A DNA stretch of 64,000 nucleotides from the NCBI GenBank assembly GCA_025267735.1, contig CM046304.1, positions 13,206,001 to 13,270,000 of the forward strand, given 5' to 3'. Below, in pieces: positions 13,631 to 23,541 of the stretch. Source of the stretch: Mactra quadrangularis (lineage: Eukaryota; Mollusca; Bivalvia; Venerida; Mactridae). The position numbers and the translations under genes were made by a program. Within the stretch, counting starts at the first letter, position 1. The number at the start of each line of letters is the position of its first letter. The notes below the pieces were generated by a model that saw only the letters and a list, made by a program, of their open reading frames with translations, searched no databases and was not told the origin of the DNA.

Positions 13631-15726
13631 TCATCCTCCTTGGGGACTTCAACGCTAGAGTTGGATCTGACAACCAAGCATGGGAGGGAGTTATTGGCCA
13701 AAATGGCATTGGGAAGTGTAACAGCAATGGTTTACTACTACTCCAAACCTGCAGCGCTTATGACCTGGTCATCACAAACTCGCTATTCCGTCTCCCAACC
13801 CGCAAAAAGACAACCTGGATGCACCCTAGATCCAAGCACTGGCACCTCCTGGACTATGTTATCACCAGGAAGAGGGACAGACAGGATGTGTGTGTCACTA
13901 AAGCAATGTGTGGAGCAGAATGCTGGACAGACCACAGGCTTGTGGTCAGCAAACTAAGGCTACACGTCAGGCAAAAACGACGACCACAAGGGAAGAAACC
14001 CCCAAGGAGGCTAAACACATCAAAACTGAAAGTAGGTACCACCGTTGACGATCTCATCAATGACTTGAACAGCAAATTATCCGACCTTCGTTTCGGCAAT
14101 GCTAGTGTAGAGGAAGAGTGGGCAGCCCTCAGAGATCTGGTATACAACGTCTCACAGACACACCTAGGACATGCAACCAGGAAACACCAGGACTGGTTTG
14201 ATGAAAATGACGATGTCATACAAGACCTACTGCAGGAAAAGAACAGGCTTCACCTCGCATATCAGAACGATCCTTCGTCATCGTCAAAGAAGTATGCATT
14301 CACCAGAAACAGACAAATAGTTCAGAAGTCGTTAAGAGCTCTGCAGAACACCTGGCTCAGCAACAAAGCAGAGGAAATCCAATCATACGCAGACCAGCAC
14401 GACAGCAAGAGGTTTTATGACTCTTTGAAGGCAGTCTACGGACCTCCATCATCAGGCACAGCGCCTGTCCTAGCATCAGACGGTTCGACACTGCTCACTG
14501 ATCGTTCAAAGATTCTAGAGAGATGGGCTGAACACTTTGAATCTGTCCTCAACCGCCCTTCTTCCATCAATGAGGCGGCCATAGAACGCCTACCACAAGT
14601 TGACATAAACACTGAAATGGACCAGCCTCCAAGTAGTACAGAGGTCACCAAAGCCATCAAGCAACTCTCATGTGGGAAGGCTCCAGGTGCTGATGCTATT
14701 CCAGCAGAGATTTACAAATCAGGAGGTCAGATGCTTACTGAGAAGCTAACTGAACTCTTTGTTTCTTGCTGGAATAAGCACACACTTCCACAGGAATTCA
14801 AAGATGCCTCCATTGTTCACCTCTACAAACGCAAAGGTAACCGTCAGCTATGTGACAACCACAGAGGCATATCACTGTTATCAATCGCAGGCAAAATTCT
14901 AGCTAGAGTATTACTAAATCGGCTCATCAAACATCTAGAGCACGACCTCCTACCCGAGAGTCAATGCGGCTTCAGAGCTGGAAGAGGTACAGTTGACATG
15001 ATCTTTGCTGCTCGACAACTGCAAGAGAAGTGCCAAGAACAGCACCAAGACTTGAACAGCACCTTTGTCGACCTGACCAAAGCCTTTGACACTGTTAGTC
15101 GCCAGGGTCTGTGGAAGATCATGTCCAAGTTTGGTTGCCCTGAAAACTACATCTGCATGGTACGACAGTTCCACGATGGAATGATGGCTCGCGTCCTAGA
15201 TGATGGTGAAGTATCAGACGACTTCCCAGTCAGTAATGGCGTCAAACAGGGCTGCGTCCTTGCACCAACACTCTTCTCCTTGATGTTCTCTGCGATGCTA
15301 AATGATGCCTTTACATGCAGTGATCCAGGTGTAGACATACGTTTCAGAGCGGACGGCAAGCTATACAACCCAAGACGCTTGAAGGCTGTTACCAAGGTAA
15401 CAAATACGATCATTCGTGAGTTGCTGTTCGCAGACGATTGTGCCCTCAACGCAAACTCCGAAAACCAAATGCAGCGCAGCATGGATAAACTGACAGCAGC
15501 ATGCGACAACTTTGGCCTAACGATCAGTACAAAAAAGACTGAGGTCATGCACCAGCCAGCGCCAGGGAAAGTCTACTCCAAGCCCAACATTCAAGTAAAG
15601 GGTGTACAACTCCAGGCTGTTGACAAGTTTACTTACCTTGGGAGTACCTTGTCCAGATGTGTACACATTGACGATGAGATCAACCTTAGAATCTCCAAAG
15701 CCAGTGCAAACTTTGGTAGACTTCGG
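13609..15726 (+). pseudogene. LINE ORF: endonuclease C-terminus and reverse transcriptase
   Basis: Continues in the shifted frame with LLGDFNARVG, LLDYVITR and WTDHRLVVSKL (endonuclease motifs). Then come the reverse-transcriptase blocks: CGKAPGADAIPAEI, NHRGISLLSIAGKI, SQCGFRAGRGTVD, FVDLTKAFDTV, NGVKQGCVLAPTLFS, and the catalytic FADD at 15,427-15,438. It synthesises cDNA at the nicked target site. The frame is open up to the nested insertion at 15,727; beyond that point, residues read from the insert are spurious. The C-terminus is at 21,338-21,999. Confidence 0.9.
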
Positions 15727-15904
15727 GGGGGCGTCTTACTAAACATCGTACTCTCAATTTCGACCTACGAAAAATCGTACGTCGGTCTCACGATTTTGCT
15801 GGTGTCTTACTAAACATCGCCGATTTTTTGAAATCGTACGATTTTCGCCAAATCGTCGATTTTCTCACGACCACTAGATACCAGTCGTACCTATGTACGA
15901 TAAA

Positions 15905-17169
15905 ATGGCTGCCATATTGTTAGATCCCGGTAACGACAGAAAATACGCGTTTTTCGTTAGAGAAAGACACCTTTGGTTGATTGAATCACACGAATTAGCT
16001 ATTAATCGATACAGGCTTGATACAGTATCCACAACATACTCTGAATACTCAATACTTTGAAGAATTGAGTCTGGAAAATCCAACGCAGTTGTCTAGATTG
16101 CGTTTCGAAGGTAAACAGTACTTTTTATGTATTTTGTTGGTAAAATACAGGTATAATTTAACTGCATGTACAACAAATTAAAGGTAGACAACTATTCTCT
16201 TGCTTGTAGTAAAGCTTCCGAGTGATACGGACAACTTGTCAACAACCGTCGTCTGTAATAGTGATTAGAGATTTAATCTTCCGTAATTAATAAAATGCGA
16301 TTATCAGAGCACTTTCCACCTCTTATTAATTGACCTTAGTCGATTGCAAACAGCTGGAATGAATCTTTGACTTTAATATGGTGCAATGGGTATCAAAAGA
16401 CGGAAAACATAATATATTACAAAGAAAAAAGTAGCCATAATTTCGGATGGTTGTATTGGCGGATATGTACAGTGACTTACAATGGTATTACTAACCACGT
16501 ACACTCAATAATATTTTCCACATGACCGAGTACAAACTTTGGAATGAAAGATTCGAAATATAAGTATGAATCCATAAGCGGCTCTAGCAGGGGGGGGCCT
16601 TGGGGTCGGGAGGGAGTAGAATATCCAAGTATACCTGTCCATTACTGCATTATTAGTGTATTTCCTTATTGTATGTCATTTTTAAGTAGCATTAAGCAAT
16701 TTTTGATGGATAGATGGATAGAGTTAATAGTTATGTAGTATTATTATGCAAAATGTGTATAATGCGGTTATGGTTCGAAAGTTTGAACCCCCCCCCCCCC
16801 CCTCTGAGAAAATGTCCGGACCCCCTACAAAAAAATCCTGGATCCGCCCCTGACATCCACTAATTATTTTGTTACTATTGAGTATTGTTAAGATACTTTC
16901 TAAATCGAATTGGGTGGATCCATCAATAAATGGTTATTCTTTGTAGTAGATTATGGTCCAAAAATGATTTCTATAGTCATTAATGCTCTTACCTCTGTAT
17001 CAAAAAAAGCACTACTCTTAAATATGTTATTTAATTTTCTATTAAAGCTGGGTTCACTAGGTCATGTGATCATATGTAAATATTGATTATTGTTCATGTT
17101 GTCAATTTACTTACTTAAATACTGTTTCTCTTTTCAGGATGTTCTCCACATATGGCAGAAATAACATAG
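15905..17169 (+). pseudogene. Two-exon gene-like fragment carried in the nested TIR element
   Basis: An ATG at 15,905 opens 51 codons (begins MAAILLDPGNDRKYAFFV) to a TGA at 16,058. One base away, another frame continues EELSLENPTQLSRLRFE up to a consensus donor at 16,110 (CGAAG then GTAAAC). A good acceptor (TTTCTCTTTTCAG) ends at 17,137. Joining in the same phase gives GCSPHMAEIT and a stop at 17,169. So it resembles a small spliced gene with one frameshift. I do not recognise the protein. It may be the element's own accessory ORF or a captured host gene fragment. Confidence 0.35.
16596..16855. repeat. Poly-G/poly-C flanked repeat remnant
   Basis: A G-run near 16,590 and a C-run at 16,789-16,802 precede CCTGGATCCGCCCCTG. 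This looks like a small inserted repeat remnant inside the nested element. No coding content. Confidence 0.35.
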
Positions 17170-17559
17170 GATTTTTTCAAGTAGTTTGAATTATGTGGAC
17201 CGACTGTGAAGCTCAACTAATAATTCAAAGAGCTCTACCTTTAATTAATGTGAAATACTACTATTACACTCAATCTCTGATTAGCTCCTGTTAGACTGTT
17301 ATAATTACACTCTGAATGAAAAAAAAACTCTGTGAATTGAATTATATATCACATTGGACATTTCACATTGAAGTACTCAATACTTTCAAATACCAAATAC
17401 TCTCATTAGCTGCATCATGAGTTTTAACAATTTAATAAATGTGCAGCATTTATATACACAACACATCAAATTACTTTAAAATGAGAGATATTCTAACTAG
17501 AAGAACTGAAAATTATTCATAGCAAATATTTTTCCTCATAGGTATTGTCCATTTTTTTC

Positions 17560-17678
17560 TCAACTGTCAAAATTTGAATAATTTCACGGTGGATGAGTAC
17601 ACACTATCTCAATATCATGAGTGTTAAACAAAGAACAAGTCATCGTGAAATTATTCATGATTTGTCAGTTGAGAATAA
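17560..17678. repeat. Short fold-back repeat
   Basis: TCTCAACTGTCAAAATTTG plus AATAATTTCACGGTG at the left pairs with CATCGTGAAATTATTC plus ATGATTTGTCAGTTGAGA at the right, an inverted repeat of about 35 bp around a 50-bp loop. Likely a mini-MITE. Confidence 0.6.
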
Positions 17679-20236
17679 ACTAACTATATGAATGAACCTC
17701 TATTGACATTGAGAATACAAAGTGATATCAACTTGTTGACAGTGGAATATATGACTGTTTGATACATGTAAAAGTTATACCTGATATGTACATGAGTGTA
17801 TGTTATTTTTACTATTAATGGTGTGTGTTAAGGTAAGATTCTACTAAACTAAAGCCTTTGTGGCAATGGCAAATGAAAACTTACAAGTATTGTTTAAAAT
17901 ACAATTATATTGCACATTGTAAGTTCAAACTTTCCATCATGACAGTGATATTGATTATGTTTAAGACCCAACAAGGGTATAGAGGAGGTAAATGGTGGGA
18001 AGATGGTTCATATTGTATTTTTGAAGTTTTTCATAAGCTTTTATAATGTGTGGGTTTAATCCTCAATAAAAAATTGTCATTTTTTATCAAAAATATACTC
18101 ATTAAATGTTTCTATGTTTAAATAAATGCATGAGTAGTGGTGCACTTTATTAATCCTTAATAATTAGCTGCCAGAAATATGTATGGGTACATGATTATTG
18201 TAGAAGTAGTGGAGGTTTGAAATATCAATTTGTATCATCAAAATTACAATCTTCACATCATTGTGATATTGTTTTACTTTTTGAAAATACCTCATATATT
18301 CTAGTGGTGCCATTTTTAAATTAAACAAAACAATCACTTAATTGTCTTTACAAGTTTGGTTTCCATTATTACCTTTAAGTATTATTATCATTATTACCAA
18401 TTATTAAAAAAATGTGCAAAACTGCAAGAGCCCATATAGGTTGAAGTGAGTCAACAATGTGGTCAACATATAAGACTTGTAGGGAGCAAAAACAACCTTG
18501 AGTTTATAAGACAAAACAATTGAGAATCTATCAATAGAAAAACTTTAAAAGCTATTTTATAAAACATTTAAAACGTGCTACTGCTAGTTTAATTTACATG
18601 TATGCGGCATTTATTTGACTTATCTTCACAAATGGTACATTTTTATATTCTTACAATTATTAATTTCAAAATTTTGAAACTAAGATGAATTGTGCAACCT
18701 AGTTTTACTTTATCTAGAATATATAAGATCTATCATCATGATTATGTTTATTTGTGTTTACTCTTAGATAATTAAAGCTATAGTTACTTGTATTTTAGAC
18801 CAAAAATATCTTGTTTTTGTTGTGGCATGTTGTTTAATTAACTTAATATGATGCAATGAATGAAAGCTAGCAAGTTTAGTAAATTTTTATGTTTTTTTCA
18901 CATACTAATTCTACCGATTTTGACATTATTGGCGTTGTACCTAGACAGAGATAAATTGTTTGACACGGTGACAGTTATCCATATATTGTTGTACATTTAA
19001 AGATTAAAAGTACATAGGGTTTTGAGTGAATAACATATCCACAGAAATTCACCAGTTGAACATATTAAGTAGTAATGTAATAATTTTCATTCCTTTAAAA
19101 TATTATTTCACATTAAAATGAAATGATAAATAATGTTCAGTTATGCATGAAATTGTGTAATATTGAAATGAGATTAATTGTAATTGAAGTGAATACAAGT
19201 AGGTCTAGTACTATATTGTATTCATGTGAAAATGTTTGTTTCTTCTGTTTGCTTTTGGAATACATTTTATGTCTAATAATATGAAAAAGATAGTTGTGTT
19301 GCAGTGTTTTTTTCATTTGTGTTTTTTGATAAAAAAACATGATTGTCTCATTTCAATGAACTAAATTTAGATCCGCTTTTTGAATAATACATTTGTATTG
19401 TTATATTCATATTCAGTCAAACATCAGCACTGTCTTTGTCATAACACTTCTTGGTACAGATGTTGCATGCAACCTAAGCTATCTAAATTTTAGACACATA
19501 TCATAAGTCTCATTTGGGGTTATAACCTAAGTTCAAGTACCAAGCAAAAAAAGTACTGAGAGTATTGAAATGTTAAAAAATTGTTTGTTACATCTGCTGC
19601 ATTATTGAAGAAGTTGTCTTTATGTGATCTGTATTTTTACTGTATTTTTAATATGTTAAAACTTACTATTGATATTATTGATACATGTATAATAAATAAA
19701 CTGTATAAAACTGTTTAAATGAGATTATTATTATACTGTACATGGAAAGTAGAATTGGAAACAAATTTGCTTGTTGATCATTGCTGCCTTTTATGAAGCA
19801 ACTGCATGTAACCATTTCCTGATAGTGTAACAGAGGTATAATACAGCTCTTGTTCTCCCTTGCTTTTTTGCTAGCTTTTAAGGCAATGTGGTAGAAAGCA
19901 CACTTAATTACGACATGACTTCAGACCATGGCTTTTAATTGTGGGATACACTTACATTAACTCACTAGATATACTTTGTAACTGAAATTCCGTCTGCTTT
20001 TGAGTTTCATGGCAGCTAGTATAAGCTCATTATAATCGGAAAGGAAACAGTGGTAAAGTTATTATTGTGACATTGTAAATAAACAAACGCAGACAAATTG
20101 AGTATGTATCATAGCAATTATTCCCATTGAAAAGTTGAACTCTGGCAACCAAACACTATATATGGTGTGTTAAAGCCCCAACATTTCGATGAAATAATCT
20201 CTTATGTGATTTATATCTTCAATTATTATATAACTT

Positions 20237-20383
20237 AATGTCACACGGTAAGAAAAATATGCAGCCTGACCGGGACTAGAACCAAGGACCCCTCGCTTAC
20301 AAGGCAAGTACTTTCTCGACTGAGGCATCCAGCCGCTTACATATCTTTCTTTGCATAATGTGAACAGGTAGGTACCGTGACAT
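20237..20383 (-). mobile_element. tRNA-derived SINE, copy 1 (inside the nested TIR element)
   Basis: On the minus strand it reads as a tRNA-like head (20,261-20,337) with a decayed A box and a B box around GGTTCTAGTCCCGGTC. A near copy lies at 27,930-28,083, where the head is better preserved. Both share TGTCACA-C/G-GGTAAGAAAAATATGCAG and ATAATGTGAACAGGT. Pol III-type promoter boxes are inferred from the tRNA resemblance. Confidence 0.75.
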
Positions 20384-21337
20384 TAAGAAAAATTGAAGTG
20401 CCAGTAAAAGGGTGTACCAACGATCCGTCCCCAATACTATCCTCCCCCGAAATGATCCGTTCCCAGTCATATACTCCCTTAGACAATTGGTCCCAAATTT
20501 GGGGATCAACCAAGGACAAATGTGACTGGGGACAGATTGCCGACATTCAAGTAAAGGCGAGGTGCCTTAGATCTCTAGTTTACCATAATCTTGAATTTCT
20601 GACACCATGGCCACCATTCTTTAAATAACTTTTGATATTTTTGGATGCGACTAATTGTGATATTGATATGACCAGCATAATGGCTATGCAGATACACATA
20701 CCATTACAAGTATTGTTTTGATTTTTTTTTTAAATGTTACCTTCATGGATATTGGATGTATAAACTGCGGTTTCCAGTCGTTTTTTGCCCTGTACTGATT
20801 AGTCTGACGATTTAGACAGCCATCATATATAAAATACAAAGATTGACACGCATTTTAATCAATGCCAAGCTTATGCATAATGTAAACGATAGCTGATTTT
20901 TCTGCATTCTTTGCTTTGTTGACGTTCAACGGTTGTCAAAAATTGTCGACATATTCCCAAGTGATTCCTGCATAAATCCTACATCCCATGCAGTATTTAC
21001 AGTTTGTACAGATCGATAGACATTTCACTTATTTGTTTACACCGTAACTACATAATTTCAATGCTAAACAATAAGTAAATGCCCCGAAATTGTTGGTTAT
21101 CCTTCCGTCTCAAATGTAAACAGTCCATAAAAACTTTAGTTTGAAGAGTATCCGGAACCATGCGATACGATTATGTGCGCATGCGTCAAAATCGCAGAGA
21201 CTAAAAAACGCACGATTTTACTGGAAGAGTACGATGGCGTTAGTAAGACGGTCATAAGATAAATCGTACCTAAGTCGTACATCTAAATCGTACGATAAGA
21301 TCTTTGAAAATAGTAAGATGTTTAGTAAGACGCCCCC

Positions 21338-22038
21338 CGGGCCACTGTATGGGAGCGTCGAGGCATCAAGCTGTCAACGAAACTGAAGGTCTATAGAGCG
21401 GTAATTATCACTACTTTACTGTATGCTTGTGAGGCCTGGACTATATACAGTAGACATGCGCGCAGACTCAACCATTTCCATACATCATGCCTACGTAAGC
21501 TTCTTCACATCCGCTGGCAGGACAAAGTGCCGGATACTGACGTCCTAGCAAGGGCAAACCTTCCATCCATCTACACACTTCTACAGAAAAGCCAGGTACG
21601 ATGGGCCGGCCACGTTGCTCGAATGTCTGATGATCGCCTTCCTAAGCAACTCCTCTATGGCGAACTCTCATCAGGTAGCAGGTCTGTAGGTGGGCAAAAG
21701 AAGAGGTTTAAAGACAGTCTCAAAGTATCTTTGAAATGCCTCAACATAGACTCAGACACTTGGGAATCTCAAGCTCAAAACCGACTTTCCTGGAGAGCCC
21801 AAATTAGCAGAGGAGCCAAACATGCAGAGACAATGCGTACCAGTGTAGCCATGAAAAACGCCAACTAAGGAAAACCCCGGCAGCAAGTAGCGATACATCC
21901 CCAACAGACCACCAATGCGCAACATGCGGTCGTTATTTCCGTGCTCGGATTGGACTCCTAAGTCATCTCCGGACACACAGAACACAGTCAACTGCTTGAA
22001 GTCAAATGGTCATCATCGACAACCGATGGACGAACATC
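21338..22038 (+). pseudogene. LINE 3' segment: RT C-terminus, zinc finger and 3' end
   Basis: Resumes in frame with VWERRGIKLSTKLKVYRAV, TTLLYACEAWT and WAGHVARMSDDRLPKQLLYGEL, the typical thumb and C-terminal region of this LINE group. The main frame stops at 21,866-21,868. A one-base shift at about 21,850-21,865 then exposes a C2H2 finger, C-A-T-C-x12-H-x3-H (about 21,916-21,972), and a stop at about 21,999. The element ends at 22,038, directly before the right copy of the 11-bp target duplication. No poly(A) tail is visible. Confidence 0.85.
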
Positions 22039-22049
22039 ACTGCATATCA
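22039..22049 (+). repeat. LINE target-site duplication, right copy
   Basis: ACTGCATATCA, matching 12,217-12,227; the R transposon sequence then resumes with TAATATTGATGGCTTATATTG. Confidence 0.9.
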
Positions 22050-23513
22050 TAATATTGATGGCTTATATTGCTCTCCCCCACACTCTCTTAGTTGCTACGG
22101 TGATGCCGTTTCGGATGTAATTTCATCAACAATGATCCAACAATTTAGTGAAAAGTTAGTTAAAACGTTTCCATAGAAATTTTTCAAGAGGGTAGATCTT
22201 AAAATCTTGGTGGCAACTCCACTGAACCTCTTCGTCCAATCCATCTTGCAGCAAATTTCTGGTTCAAGAAATTAACAACGCAATTTACAAATTGGTGAGA
22301 AGTTCCATGTTGGTAAAAAGGGTTGTGTTGTCCACTTTTAAAAGGGAGCATCCTCAAGGTAGTCAAACCACAGGTGACAGACCCAAATTTCTCTATATAC
22401 ATGTATACTATAATAAGGAAACTTTGGGTCTGTTATCTGTGAGTAAATAAAGAAGGCATCACTTTTTTAATTACCAAAGGATTGCTACAAAAATCTTTAT
22501 GACAGTAAATTGAAGTTAGATGAAGAGATTTCATGCGTTATTTATGGCAGGAACGAGCTTTGATCACTTTTCTTGGTTATGATGTATTGAGACATGGACG
22601 ATGCGCAACTTCTGTTTTACCCTGTATGAAAAGTAGCATATAACCGGTTCTATGCCATTCGCTGACATAAATGAGAAAATCGTCAACGTTTCTATTATTG
22701 CTTAAAGAAATTTTAAAGTTGTAGAGTCGTTTATAATTACATATAGGGCCAAAGAAAGGAAAGGCGAGAGGCAAAAACTACCATCACCGAGTCTTCTACT
22801 CAGTAGAACGTGTCAGGTGGGGAGATAGAACCTTAAACAATAAACACCAGTATTACAGGAATCTCCACCTAATCAGACAAGATAGAACTGCTCTATTGCT
22901 TTTCTCAACTTTTCCCATTTGAACATTCAACAAAACAAACAAGCGTAAAGTGCGGATTCGTGTCATATTTAACTCAACTAGTCAACAATAATTTTTTTTA
23001 CAATCTTGAAACCTACTTAATTAATGTGCCGTTGTTGCGCTAATGTGTCGTTCGTACCCCGCAAGTGGACTTACGGCTTATAATGAAATCGCTTTCAGTC
23101 GTACGGTTCGTTACGAGTGACGCACGGGTCTCACGTGGCATTCGTACGGGTCATACGATACGTATTCCGTTCCTCTTTGTTCTCTTAACAGGCTTTACGT
23201 CATCATCTTATCAGACAAAATGTATACGCACATCGTCCTTGCGGCGGCCGAGTCTTCTACATCCGTAAATAGCCCGTACGATGCCCGTACTGCCGCTCTT
23301 ACGATTGACCGCACGACTCTAAAATTTATGTGACCAAAAACCCGTAGAGAGACCGTACAAACGCAAGGCTTCCCACAGCCTACGACTGTATGCACGTACG
23401 GGTCCGCAACAAGCCACGGACTGATGCTTAACGAAACCGATTATGATTATGATATGAACCTATGATTGTATCCGGGGATGTCGAATCAATACAAGTAGCA
23501 TACTGAACGAGTG

Positions 23514-23521
23514 TATATAAA
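23514..23521 (+). promoter_or_regulatory. TATA box of the mosaic gene
   Basis: TATATAAA lies about 50 bp upstream of the signal-peptide ATG at 23,563 and 90 bp downstream of the end of the R transposon. With usual spacing, transcription would start near 23,540-23,548, giving a leader of only about 20 nt. If so, the upstream in-frame ATG at 23,542 would mostly be excluded from the mRNA. The assignment is by position and sequence only. Confidence 0.5.
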
Positions 23522-23541
23522 CTGTCACATTGTTTCTAACA

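Larger units (their letters stand above)
12228..15726 (+). mobile_element. Non-LTR retrotransposon (RTE-like), 5' segment
   Basis: Starts immediately after the target duplication with GTGTGTTTATTGG. A GC-richer, 0.9-kb leader without a recognisable protein (12,228-13,141) includes a 20-bp direct repeat at about 12,545-12,584. It is followed by an endonuclease-reverse transcriptase ORF. Base composition is clearly GC-richer than the flanks, as expected for a recent insertion. The RT region is cut at 15,726 by a nested TIR element and resumes at 21,338. Net LINE length without the insert is about 4.2 kb. Confidence 0.9.
15727..21337. mobile_element. Nested TIR DNA element inside the LINE
   Basis: Left end GGGGGCGTCTTACTAAAC and right end GTTTAGTAAGACGCCCCC are perfect inverted repeats. 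The flanking CGG (15,724-15,726 and 21,338-21,340) is a 3-bp target duplication. Excising the element with one CGG restores the LINE frame exactly (L-R-A-T-V-W-E-R-R). The terminal motif is repeated just inside both ends (TCTTACTAAACATCG at about 15,804; GTTAGTAAGACG at about 21,238), with several TCGTACG-type motifs between. No transposase was found. A 3-bp duplication with G-rich TIRs would fit PIF/Harbinger-like elements, but that is only a suggestion. Confidence 0.9.
11438..23423 (+). mobile_element. R-family DNA transposon (copy C), interrupted by a LINE
   Basis: The left part (11,438-12,227) and right part (22,039-23,423) are collinear with the R copy at 37,586-44,582. The left end starts CAGTCTCATAAA after AGCTA. 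The right end has lost about 9 bp of the terminal TTTATGGGACTG, leaving GGACTG. Relative to the other copy, about 350 bp is deleted after the first CG-rich block. The right subterminal region (about 23,040-23,410) is dense in CGTACGG/CCGTACG motifs. No transposase frame is present, so it is non-autonomous. The split is a LINE insertion with an 11-bp target duplication. Confidence 0.85.

Noticed and set aside
13854..15548. Several minus-strand open frames under the LINE
   Set aside because: They are antisense shadows of the endonuclease-RT frame with no motif content.
20261..20337. A functional tRNA gene
   Set aside because: Decayed A box, no paired acceptor stem, and repeated elsewhere with the same tail; it is a SINE head.
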